From Pigoraptor vietnamica (Eukaryota; Opisthokonta; Filasterea), in contig CALSCQ010002033.1 in NCBI GenBank assembly GCA_943704525.1, positions 1 through 47,937 of the forward strand: a DNA stretch of 47,937 nucleotides, given 5' to 3'. The position numbers were made by a program, and so were the translations under genes. Below are positions 33,901 through 47,937 of the stretch, in pieces. Position 1 is the first letter of the stretch; every line of letters begins with the position of its first letter. The notes beneath the pieces are model-generated. The model saw only the letters and a list, made by a program, of their open reading frames with translations, was not told the origin of the DNA and made no database searches.

Positions 33901-36274
33901 AAAATAAAATAAATTAAAAACATAAAAAAATTAATAAATCAAAAATTAGAAAACAAATGGTGGACTTGAAAATGCGTGCAATGCACAATGGAATGGGGAG
34001 GAACAAGACGCACCTTCGTCGCGAGCCGCGTCGACCTCGATCGTCAGCGCCTCGAGCTTGGTCTGAACGCGCGCGACCTCCGCCTTCAGCTCGTTCTTCG
34101 CGCGCCGCTCTTGCTCGAGGTCGTGCTCCAGCTGGCGTTCCTTCTGCTGCTGCACCTTGCGGTCCCGCGACTCTTTCCAGTCCGTCACGCCCAGCTGCGC
34201 AGACCGGCGGCGCTGCTCCAGCAGGTTCGAGCTGCTGCCGCCGACCGACAGCAGCCCCATGTTCATGGGCGTCTGGGTGCCGGACGGCGTGCCCTCGCTC
34301 TCCGTGACGCTCGGCAGTCGCACGTGTGCAGCGGTGGGTGCGGTCGCCGAGCTGAACGACGCTGACGACGCGCGTACAGTCTCGTCGTATATCTGCGCCT
34401 GCAGCGTCGCTATCACAATCTCCTGCTGCGCAACGTTGTCGGCGAGGCGCTTCTTCTCCGACGTCAAATCCACAATGGTCGACTTGGCAACCGACAGCTC
34501 CGACGCAATGCGGTCGGCCTCCGCGCGCAGCTGGTCCAGAGACGATTGAAGCGTCGCTGCACGCGAGTCCGCACTCGCCACGCGCGCGCGCGCTTCCGCA
34601 GCGTCCCGTACAGCATCTGCCTTGGCCTCCGATTCGTCCCTCAGCTTGCGCTCCATCTGACGCAGCTCGACGGCGGCAAGGTCCCTCTCGCGCTCGAGCA
34701 CCGCAATGCGCGCGTTCTTCGCCGCGTCGCGCTCCTCTGCGACCTTGCGCGACGACTCCATCGCACGGCGGTCGGCGTCGACCGTCGCCTCAAATGCAAG
34801 CAGGGCCTCGTCAGAGATGCGCCGACGCTCACGCTCGCCGTCGAGTTCCAGGCGCAGCTCGGCAAGCTTCACAGCTGCCGCCGACGCTGCCTGCTGCGCG
34901 GCCGTGAGCGCCGCGTCGCCGCCCGCGTGCTGGGCCTGTCTCTGCGCAAGCTCGTCCTGCAGCCGCATAACGGCCTGCTGCTGGCGCTGGCGCTCCTCCT
35001 TCGCCTCGCTCTCGACGCGTCGAAGGCTCGCCTGGACCTCGTCCACGCTGTGCAGCGCCTTGGCGAGGCGCTCTTCCAAGAGGGCGCGCGCCTCCCTCTC
35101 TGACGCCGCCTGCAGCTCGTGGTCGCGGGCTTCCGCCTGCAGGCGCGCCTTCTCGCGCTCGGCGGCGACCTGGGCATCCTCGGCGGTGCCTCGCGCGGCA
35201 ATGGCCTCCGCAAGTCGCTCGCGAACGGTGGCCGCCTCCGCGATCAGCCGCTGCTGTGCCGCAGCGTGCTCCTCAAGCTCCTTCGTCTTTTCCGCCAACT
35301 GCTTCTCGAGACTCGCAGCGCGCAGTGCCAGCACGGCGTCGGCCGCCGCATTCGGGGCCTTCGCATCCCCGTCGCCATTCACTACGACCTCTGCGTACAC
35401 CGACGCGGACGTCTCGGCCGCGCGGGTGAAGGTGAAGCCCACAAAGGGAAGCTGCTGTCCAGACATGCCGTCGCCGGCGGCGGACAGGCGCGGAACGTGG
35501 CCGCCGGGCACCTGTCGCTCGACGGCGTGCGGGTCAAAGTCGTCAAAGTGCGACGTGTCGTCGAGCCCCTTGATGATCGGGAGGTAGGGCGGCTTCTGCG
35601 TGTGAATCTCGTCCCACTTGATGTCGGCGAAAAACGGGTGCGCGCGTATGCCCTCGAACGTCAGGCGCTCCTCGCGTCCGGCGATCAAGCCGCGCATGAG
35701 CGAGACGGCGACGTCGCTGACGCCGGCGTCCGGGTCAAACTTGAGCGACTTAGCGTGCGACATGATCTTGCCGTATGTGCCGACGAGCGACTCGGAGTAG
35801 AAGGGCGTGAGGCCGTAGAGCATCTCAAACGCAACGACGCCGACGGACCACCAATCGCACTCGACGCCGTACTTTCCGTCGCCGTCGGTCGACTTGAGCA
35901 CCTGCGGCAAGACGAGGAGGTACGGCGCTTTTCAACAACTGCCGGCGTCCGCACAGATTATGCCCACGCAACGAGCGTGGACAGTCTTCAGCGCGAAGGC
36001 AATCGGTAAACGCGTGTGTCAAAGTTGGGACAGGGCATAAAATGCGCACCTCCGGGGCAATATAGTCCGGGGTGCCGACGGCCATTTTCGAGTAGACGAG
36101 ACCACCCGCACCCAGGCGCGCGCTCGAGCCAAAGTCAGCGAGCTTCACGTGCCCGTTGCGATCGATGAGGAGGTTGTCGGGCTTGATGTCGCGATGGACC
36201 TGAAAAGAGGGGCACACACGCGGTTGAATACTTCGTGAACAGTGCGCGCACACAAAGCTGCTGCTAATTCGGCG

Positions 36275-36335
<61 letters not shown>

Positions 36336-37343
36336 AAACGGGCACCCAGTCATAATGAAGCGAGAGGCGTCTCGCACAACGGACAAACGAGCGCAAAGCA
36401 CAGCACAGTACGCGCAGACCCACCCAGCCAATGTCGTGGAGCGACCGGACTGCGAGGACCGTTTCCGCGAGGTAGAACCGCGCCATGTCCTCCTCGAAAA
36501 TGTCGTCGTGGCGCGCGAGGAGAGAGAGGAGGTCGCCGCCCTGGTGGTACTGCATCACGAGGTACAGGTTCTGCTCGTCCTGGAACGCAAACTGCGCCGT
36601 CGTGATCCACCGCGAGTCGGCCGCCGCCATAATGTCGCGCTCCTCGCGGAAAAACGCCGTCTCCTCCTGCGCGAGCATCTCGGCCTTCTTCAGCGTCTTC
36701 ATCGCGAAGATCTCGCTCGATGCCTTGTGGCGAACGACTTGCACCTGCGGCGGGAAATTGGGGCAGAGCAGCGTCAGTACATGGTCGTGTCGCATAGCAC
36801 CTCTTTTGGGTAACTGTGAACGCACGCGCACGTGCAGCGGTGACCGGCCGCCGAGAGAGCGAGTAGAATGCACACTCACGTCGCCAAAAGCACCCCGGCC
36901 GATGATCTTGAGGACCTCAAAGTCGTTGCGGTTGAGTCGCAGACGCCGCACATCGGCAATAATGTCCTTGTCTGTTGAGAAGAGATGCACAGTGTAAGGC
37001 ACATGGGGTACGGCGACATCATGGGGGACAAATAATGGGAGCGGTAAAAGGGCACTCGCGTGCGCGCACGTACTCGCGTCACGACACCCTGCACATACAC
37101 GCACGCAGAAGAGCAAGCGCCCACACGCACGAGCGCGCACTCACACTTCTCCACAAACTCGGCAATGTGCTTGTCCTTCTTGTTCTTGCAGTTGCGGCAC
37201 TCTTCGTGCAGCACAACGAGGCAGTCCACAAGCGTGTCGAGAGACAGCGGCGACTCCCCCATGCGCGCGTTGTTTTGCATGAAGCGCTCGTACAGGGCCT
37301 TGATGCGCCCTTGCACGAGCGCGGTATTCCCCTCGGCCGCCAT
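30988..37343 (-). CDS. MRCK/DMPK-family kinase (kinase, coiled coil, C1, PH, CNH)
   Basis: Thirteen exons in coding order: 37145-37343, 36880-36971, 36424-36744, 36050-36199, 34014-35901, 33423-33821, 32597-33279, 32142-32475, 31867-32057, 31680-31794, 31499-31615, 31332-31412, 30988-31238. Product 1606 aa. An N-terminal capped helix domain precedes an intact AGC kinase: GRGAFGD, Lys113 in [13 protein letters not shown] (206-213), DFG (226-228), GTPDYIAPE, and hydrophobic motif LPFVGFTF. About 400 residues of coiled coil follow, then a C1 finger (HRFSSYF to TC, with CxxC pairs and a short 11-residue loop), a PH domain (DGWVKVP to KERWVMRIE) and a citron homology (CNH) domain to the end. Animal MRCKs phosphorylate myosin regulators downstream of Cdc42. 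Here the protein stops right after CNH (RTSSRRSV) with no CRIB motif. CNH intron 31795-31866 is 72 bases and stop-free, so it may be retained. Confidence 0.93.
33896..33960. repeat. A/T-rich tract in MRCK intron 5
   Basis: Repeated AAATAAA/AATTAA words, T-rich on the coding strand, between exons 5 and 6. It may act as an extended pyrimidine tract. Confidence 0.6.
36278..36331. repeat. (CA)27 microsatellite in MRCK intron 3
   Basis: A perfect tract, GT-type on the coding strand, inside the intron 36200-36423. Confidence 0.95.
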
Positions 37344-38177
37344 TATTGTTCACAGCCGCTCGTCGGGTCGCAAGGGAATGCAGCCGGCGCACTATTCGAG
37401 TTCCTTGCACGCCGCAACTACGCCGCCCCTCTGCAGTTCCCAGGCATGGCTGTGCCTATTAAGCAGTGAGTTGGCTTGACAGCCGCCTTCCTACCGCACA
37501 GAGACACAAAGAGCGAATAAAAGATCGCACGCCGCCTCAAGACGGCTCCGAAAGAGGGGACGTCGTACGCAGCGGGGTTTTTGTGTGGCAAGAGAATGTG
37601 ACTTGAGAGGGGGAAAACGCGGCGTTTGTGCCAGGGTTGGCGATGTCCATACGGCGCCGGTGTGTTGTGGGGTGGAGGTGTGCGATCGGAAAACTCCTTT
37701 GTTATTATTTACGATCGTAATTCATTGCCCATACTTAGCGTCTAATAAATGGGAACCAATACGGAACGAATAGCATTGACGTGTAAGCCCGATATAGAAA
37801 TAATAATCACAAATTATCTATATATGAACAATTTACTGTATTATACTATATAAAGTAATTTACTATAATTAGTATCACAAGTGACAGACGCGGGCCGTGA
37901 AACGTCGAATCGTCCATCAAAGGGTGAAGATAAACAACGCAGACTGTGCATCGATTTCAAAGCCCTTCCCCCCCCCTTTTCCCCTTTCTTTCCAGCATCC
38001 ATTTCGCATGACAGCGAGGGGCACTCGCTCGCATTCTCTCTTCGCCCGCGGTGCCTGAGACTTTGCACGGGACAACACTTGTAACCCCATGCGGTCGGCG
38101 AAAACACTGGCGTAAGCGCAAATTGCCGCAGCCCCGCGGGGAGGGGCAGCGCGCGCACCGCACGCCGTCCCTTCAAC
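37344..38177. promoter_or_regulatory. 834-bp divergent promoter with AT-rich island, MRCK / CNG
   Basis: MRCK starts leftwards and the channel gene rightwards. The interval is ordinary GC-rich DNA except for an AT-rich island at about 37690-37880, with TATATAAA at 37847-37854 and several TTTACTRTA words. The island lies about 300 bases from the channel ATG and 350-500 from the MRCK ATG. I see no gene in the interval. Confidence 0.5.
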
Positions 38178-38879
38178 ATGGCGCCCGCCGACAACGGCGA
38201 GGCTGCCGTGGAATCTAAGGCATTGGGGGCCGGTGTCGGTGGCAACGAGGATGCACCCAACGGTACTTCGGACACGCCCGCGCGCGTAGCAACCGAAGTC
38301 GCCGAAAGCCCTTCGCGCCACACTGTTCACAAGCGCCTGCGTGGTCGCTCTGCGCCGCCGGAGCAAGAGGCCGTGAGTGTGCGCAGGAGTCTCGACGGAG
38401 GTGTGACGGCGCCCACACCCGCAGTGAAAGATGGGGAGGTCCAGGGTCGGCCAAACCCAGACGGAGCGGAGACTGCAAGTGCGCCCACGCCAGAGAAGCG
38501 CCCCCCTGCGGCAGATGGCGCGCCCGCATCGCAGAGTACCAAAGGGAGCGAGGGCGAGAGGGATCCTGCTGCAACGCCCGGCGATGGCGCGAAGGGAGCT
38601 CCGAAAGAGACGACAGGGGAGCAGCCGGCGGCCGCGACGCAAGGGGGGGATGACTTCCCACGGGGTCGTCTCGGGAGGCGACCGTCTGCGCTCAAACTGC
38701 TGCAACTCGCACAGTTGAGATTTGCGCCTCACGTCGAGTCGCTTTCTTCGTCGTTTGTCCGGCGGATATCGCCGCCGCAGGCGTTGTGCGAGCCGCGCTC
38801 GACGATGCGCATCAAGTGGAACCTCGTCGGCTTCTGTCTCACCATCGTGGGTCTCGTCTCTGTTGCTCGTGTTGGCTCC

Positions 38880-38944
<65 letters not shown>

Positions 38945-39346
38945 TGACTGTCTATCTGTCTGTGCCCCCTTTTTTGCTCAAGTGCCTGTTGCTGCAGTAC
39001 TGCGCTGTTACGGTGCCGTTCCGGTCGGCCTTCGGTGTGTCGTCGACGCTGCTCTTTCTCATCGACCTCCTCTGCGACACGTTCTTCCTTGCCGACATGT
39101 ACCTCAACTTTCACACGGGTGAGTGCGTGTGCGTGTGTGCGCGCGTGTGTCTGTGTGTGAGAGTGTGTAGGGCGCATGATGTGTGTATGGGACCGCGCCG
39201 CTTCACTTTCGCGTCGTGGGGAGAGGGCTGATTCCAACCTTTCATTCTTGCCGAACAGTGCGTCTGCATGCTGTGTGTATGTGTGTGCGTGTGTGTGTGT
39301 GCGTGTGTGTGTGTGTGTGTGTGCGCGTGCGTGTGGTGTGTATATG

Positions 39347-39378
<32 letters not shown>

Positions 39379-42300
39379 GTGTGTGTATGTGTGCGTGTGC
39401 GTGCGTGCGTGCGTGCGTGCGTGTGTGTGTGTGCGTGTGCGTGTGTGTTTGTTTGAGACACCCAAGCGATTATGTTGCAACGATAGTGATCGTCTGTGCG
39501 CAGGCGTCATGTACGAGGGCATCCTCGTGCTCAACAAGGACAAGTGCGTGCAAGGCTATCTGAAGAAGTGGTTTGCGGTCGACCTTCTCTCCATGCTGCC
39601 GCTCGACGACATCCTTCGACTCATAGGTGCGCCGTGCAAAAAAAATGGGAGCTTTGGATGCGTGCCGTTGTGCGGATGCGTGGGGTCAGTGCTGGGGCTG
39701 AGAGGAGGACGTATTTCGCACTCCCTCTTGGATGATCGTACACCGTAATGCTCACTCTCCCTTTCTTTGGCAGGAATCGATGTGACTTTCTGGGACAGAT
39801 TCGCGCGCATCTTGCGCATATCGAGGTGGGTCTTCCCTCGCGCAGAATTCACCAACACGATGTTATAAGAATTTGGACGTGTTCATGCCACTCTCTTCAT
39901 GTGGGCGTCTCTAACGTCTTATTTGCGGTGGCGCAGGTTCGGCAGCTATCTTGCGGCGTACGAGATGAAGGCCAAGGTCCCCGCGCTCGTGCGCCTGACG
40001 AAGTTGCTGCTGCTCATGTTCCTCCTCATCCATTGGACGGCCTGCATCTACTTCTGCCTCAGCCTACGCGTTGGACTGGGCGAGGACGACTTTGTGCCGC
40101 CAGCCCGCTTTGCGACGGCGAGCGCGTTTTCGCAGTACGTCCACTGCCTCTACTTTTCCACGTCGGCGCTGACGGGGACGGGCAACGTGAACGCCCCGGA
40201 GAACGACCTCGAGGTCACGTTCGGCCTGTGCTGCATGGTCGTCGGGTTCCTCATGTTTGCGACGATTGTCGGCAACATTGGCGAGGTGCTCGCGGACATG
40301 CACAGGTGCGTCGCATTGGCGATGGGTGTTGTGTGTCGAGGGGCGCTTGGCTGTTGAGATTTGTGGGCGCAACGGCTAAAGGTTGTTTTGTTTTCTTTCT
40401 GCGGCGACGACCATTGCCGTTGAATGCATCTGACAGTGTCGCTTTCCTCCTGCGCAGGATCATGTCGCAGTTTCGGCAGAAGATGGACCTTCTCCAGCAG
40501 TACATGAAGCACCGCGGGATTCCGCGCGAGATCCAGGAGCGCATCCGCGTGCACTACGACTACCTCGCGGACCGCAAGCAGGTCATTGACGAGCGCACGA
40601 TCCTCGACGACCTCCCGATGTACCTGCGCCGCGAGATTGCCGTGTTTTTGAACTACGAGACGCTGATGAAGGTCGGCATTTTCAAGGACTGCGAGCCCGG
40701 CTTCATCAACTCGCTCGCGCTCAAGCTCAAGGCGGAGGTCTTCTCGCCCGACGAGTATATCATCCGGAAGAACGAGATTGGCGCCGAGATGTACTTTATC
40801 AGCAAAGGTAGTGCGGTTGCTGTGAACACACAGTTGTGCGTGTGTTTGGTGTTCGTGTGCCTGTGAGTCCGTCTTTTGACCCCTATTCCTTCTGTGTCTG
40901 TATGCCGACCGTGTTGCTTGTGGGTCCCATTGAAAATTCGTCGCGCTATGCGCATCTCTTCAATCGTCTGACTTGTTCCCTTCCTAGGCCAAGTGGAGGT
41001 CGTGGACGAGACTGGCAAGACGATATTCGCGACGCTCGGCGAGGGCACATACTTTGGGGAGGTCGCACTGCTGCTCCAGGAGCGCCGCACCGCGTCCGTC
41101 CGCGCAAAGACGTTCTGCGACCTCTTCAGTCTGAACAAGGTTGATTTTGACGAAGTGCTCGAGGACTATCCCCTCGCCGCCGAGAAGATGCTGATCGAGG
41201 CGCAGCGCCGACTGTCGATGCTCAAGAACAGTAAGTCGGTGCGCCTCCGCAAGCGCTGGAGGGACGTCATCAACCTCGTCATCAACCTGAACAAATTCAA
41301 GAAAGCACGGCCGAAGGCAGCCGCCGCTGTGGAGGCGGCGAAGGCTGCGGCCGCTTCTTCGGGCGGCGGTCCAGTCACGGCGGAGGACGCGACCGCCGGT
41401 GCGCGCGCGCTGCCCCAGCGCAGAATGGGCCGCATGCGCAGCTCGACCATCTCCACGCCGGCGCCGCTCACCGGTGCGCCGCTGACGTTCGGGAAGGCCG
41501 CGCCGCCGCCACCGTCGCCGCTTTCGCTGTCGCAGCCCGCCAGTACGTCCACGCTCGCGCCGGCGCAGCCGCTCACGCTCGTCACATCGACGAGCGCGCC
41601 ACCGACGCCGACGATGGCACCAGGGACTCTGTTCATACGGCAGAGCGACGACTCGGAAGAGCAGACGAAGCGAGGCACGCCGCCCTCGCGACGCCGCAGC
41701 ATGAGTGTCAACACGCCGCCTCCGGGCATGCCTCCCCTTCGCCGACAGATAACGAGCCTGTTCAACACTGTCGACGAAGAGGGTGGTGAGCCGGCCGCCG
41801 GGCCGCCCGCGCCGATAGCGGCCGTTCCGGCGAGGCCGCTCTCGGCCGCGTCCAACTCTTCGGCTGCGCGAGAGACTCCAGTCGGCCGCAGGCGCAGCAC
41901 GTCGCTTTCGTCGATGGCCAACGCCGTTTCCCTCGCGAAGGGGCCACCCGTCCCCGGTTCACCCACGGGTGCGAGCCAGCCGACGCCGGGACTCGTCGCC
42001 TTCACCGAGGCCGGCCCTGTCGTCGTACCCGTCGTGCCAGTCGTGCCGATTGTCGCGCCCGTCCCCGTGCCACATCCCGTGGCGCACCCTGTGGAGGACG
42101 ACGTGCCCTCTCCGCTGCTGCGCAAGACGCTGATGAAGTCGAGCAGCGCGGGGTTCGGCCGCAAACGCGGGCAGTCTGTCTCAACAGGATCCGGCGCACA
42201 AGTCATGCGCCGTCGCACTTCGATGGACGAGGAGACGGCGGCCGAGGCAGTGGCTGAGGCAGTGGCTGCAGCTGTGCCAAGTCTTAAGCGATCCAACTCG

Positions 42301-42753
42301 GTCCGGGGCGGCGCACCGCTGATTCGATCTCGCCAGTCGTCGGGGACGAACGTCCTTGAGGGTGCCGTCCCAGTGGCCGTTCTTCCCACTGCAGCGGTCG
42401 CTGTACCACCGTCCATACGCGCGCGGGGGGCACGTGCGCGCAGCAGTAGCATGGCGGCCATGGACGTGGCGAAGATGGGCCAGCTGTCGCGGTCTGGCTC
42501 CGGGGTCGCACTGGTGCCTCTCGCGAACGGCGCTATGGGAGCGGTGCAGATTCCGAAGCGGCCCGTGCGCCGCAACTCCAAGTCGCTGATACCGGACGTC
42601 AGCAACATCAAGCCGACACGGGACGGCAGTTCGACCGAGGAGGAGCTCGTTTCGGATATGTCGAGCGAGGACGAGGCGCCCACCAAGAAGAAGGCGGAGG
42701 GCATCGAGGGATCTTCCTCGGCGGGCCCGGTTGACGTGCCGGCAGTCGTGTGA
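38178..42753 (+). CDS. Cyclic-nucleotide-gated (CNG/HCN superfamily) cation channel
   Basis: Seven exons (38178-38846, 38998-39118, 39504-39626, 39774-39825, 39937-40305, 40458-40807, 40988-42753) give an 1149-aa protein. A disordered Pro/Ala/Glu-rich N-terminus (about 1-205) precedes six membrane helices: S1 begins WNLVGFCLTI and continues YCAVTVPF after splicing; S4 is DRFARILRISRF with Arg every third residue; S5 is LLLLMFLLIHWTACIYF. The pore region reads STSALTGTGNVNAPEN (filter about 401-406) and S6 FLMFATIVGNIGE, close to animal CNG S6. The C-linker (KMDLLQQYMKHRGIP) leads to a cyclic-nucleotide domain whose phosphate cassette YFGEVALLLQERRTAS keeps the Glu and Arg-Thr used by CNG channels. 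A Ser/Pro-rich tail of about 490 residues with repeated RRRS-type basic sites follows. The exon 2 acceptor at 38997 was preferred over 38981 because it gives normal S1 spacing. Confidence 0.92.
38881..38943. repeat. (TG)31 microsatellite in CNG intron 1
   Basis: Uninterrupted TG on the coding strand between the donor at 38847 and the acceptor at 38997. Confidence 0.95.
39268..39456. repeat. GT/GC-alternating tract in CNG intron 2
   Basis: About 190 bases of imperfect GT/GC repeats with GTGC(GTGC)n blocks. It gives frames of Cys-Val peptides on both strands that are not genes. Confidence 0.85.
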
Positions 42754-43090
42754 TGGCCTGCGATCTCTGGTGCCTGTTGTAAATATGCACACATAAAAAT
42801 CGGTTTGGAGAGTTACGCGAAAGTTTTGCTGCAAGCGAGTTTGTCTGACATTAGCCACACTTTGGGTCGTCTGTGTTTTCGTTCCGTGGGGAAGGGAGAT
42901 CGGTTTGAGATTTGCGTTAGTGTGGCGCTGTCAGCGAGTTAGGTTCGTCCGCGCAGTCTGTGTTTTGGTTCAGTGGGCAGTGGAGTGGAGTGCATGGTGA
43001 GGGTTACCCTCGTTTGGGTGTCAATGGGCGCGGCATTTCCGCAAATGGGCATGCGGCTTAATTCGCGCGGAGGAAGGTTCCGCGCGTCCT

Positions 43091-43124
<34 letters not shown>

Positions 43125-43334
43125 GTGGGCAATGCCGTAAACGCCACTTCGAATAGCGCACTCGTGTTTTTGTCCATGAAAGGGAGCTGTGTCGGTTGTC
43201 TCTGCGCCCATAGTCTGTCTTGCCTGCGCGCGTGAGTGTGTGTGTGTGTGTGTGAGAGTGTGTGTGTGTGTGTGTGTGTGGAGGGGGGACACTGTTTTGG
43301 ACGCGACAGACGCTCGTCGCTGTGGTCATTCAAA
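42754..43334. other. Spacer between CNG channel and Notch-ligand-like gene
   Basis: These 581 bases hold the 3' region of the channel gene and the promoter of the next. There are two GT tracts (about 43094-43122 and 43230-43280). No TATA box or further gene is seen. Confidence 0.5.
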
Positions 43335-47870
<4,536 letters not shown>

Positions 47871-47937
47871 GTAAGCGGATTTCTGTATAGTGTGTGAGTG
47901 CGCAGATGTTCAGAAGCTGTTGCTCAACTCCCCCCCC

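Noticed and set aside
38982-38997. Earlier acceptor (gctcaag at 38981) for CNG exon 2
   Set aside because: It would add five residues to S1; the later acceptor gives the spacing between the conserved Trp and Pro expected for this channel superfamily.
38881-39456. Long frames of Cys-Val or Thr-His dipeptides around 7788-8192, 24491-24930, 38839-39748, 45803-46213
   Set aside because: They are translations of GT/CA microsatellites within introns, found on both strands at once, with no family motif.

Overview
This 47.9 kb window is nuclear DNA from a eukaryote. The evidence is 14 genes, nearly all split by short spliceosomal introns (88 complete introns by my reading; most donors GTGAGT, GTGGGT or GTGCGT, acceptors YAG), GC-rich exons, GT/CA microsatellites in introns, and only short gaps between genes on alternating strands. 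I see no rRNA, tRNA, CRISPR array or recognisable transposon. The gene content points to a flagellated unicellular opisthokont or close relative, best guess a choanoflagellate-like holozoan. It has a dynein regulatory complex subunit (DRC8), UBE2U, ANKFY1/Rabankyrin-5, an MRCK-type kinase, a CNG-type channel and a Notch-ligand-like secreted protein. The species cannot be fixed from the sequence alone.

Layout, left to right. 1-7.2 kb: 3' end of DRC8 (+); TAM41 (-), a mitochondrial CDP-DAG synthase; ANKFY1 (+), with BTB, ankyrin and FYVE domains. 7.6-15.9 kb: PPCS (+), for coenzyme A synthesis; FNIP (-), the folliculin partner; a 62-aa orphan ORF (+); a syntaxin 7/12-type Qa-SNARE (-). 17-22.6 kb: a secreted GH18-like protein with a TATA-box promoter (+), then UBE2U (+) with a very long serine-rich tail. 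22.6-30.9 kb: a small degenerate tandem repeat, KRI1 (-) for ribosome biogenesis, a 175-aa coiled-coil orphan (-), and a UPF1-like SF1 helicase (+). 31-37.3 kb: MRCK/DMPK-family kinase (-) with kinase, coiled coil, C1, PH and CNH domains. 38.2-42.8 kb: cyclic-nucleotide-gated channel (+). 43.3 kb to the end: a protein with a signal peptide, an N-terminal region like the Notch-ligand MNNL domain, the start of a DSL domain and then at least 11 EGF-like modules; it runs off the window.

Exon joins were found by reading each reading frame across GT-AG introns and checking phase arithmetic; every joined gene gives one open frame. Family names rest on remembered conserved motifs, not on a search. 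ANKFY1, FNIP and the syntaxin all belong to endosome/lysosome biology, and DRC8 and UBE2U fit a flagellated cell. I do not infer co-regulation from adjacency, except that four head-to-head pairs (TAM41/ANKFY1, FNIP/small ORF, coiled-coil/helicase, MRCK/CNG) must share promoter intervals.

The most interesting object is the MNNL-DSL-EGF protein at the right end. Its EGF-like modules are each carried on one symmetric phase 1-1 exon, as expected for growth by exon duplication, and its introns hold A29, G27 and (CA)52 tracts.
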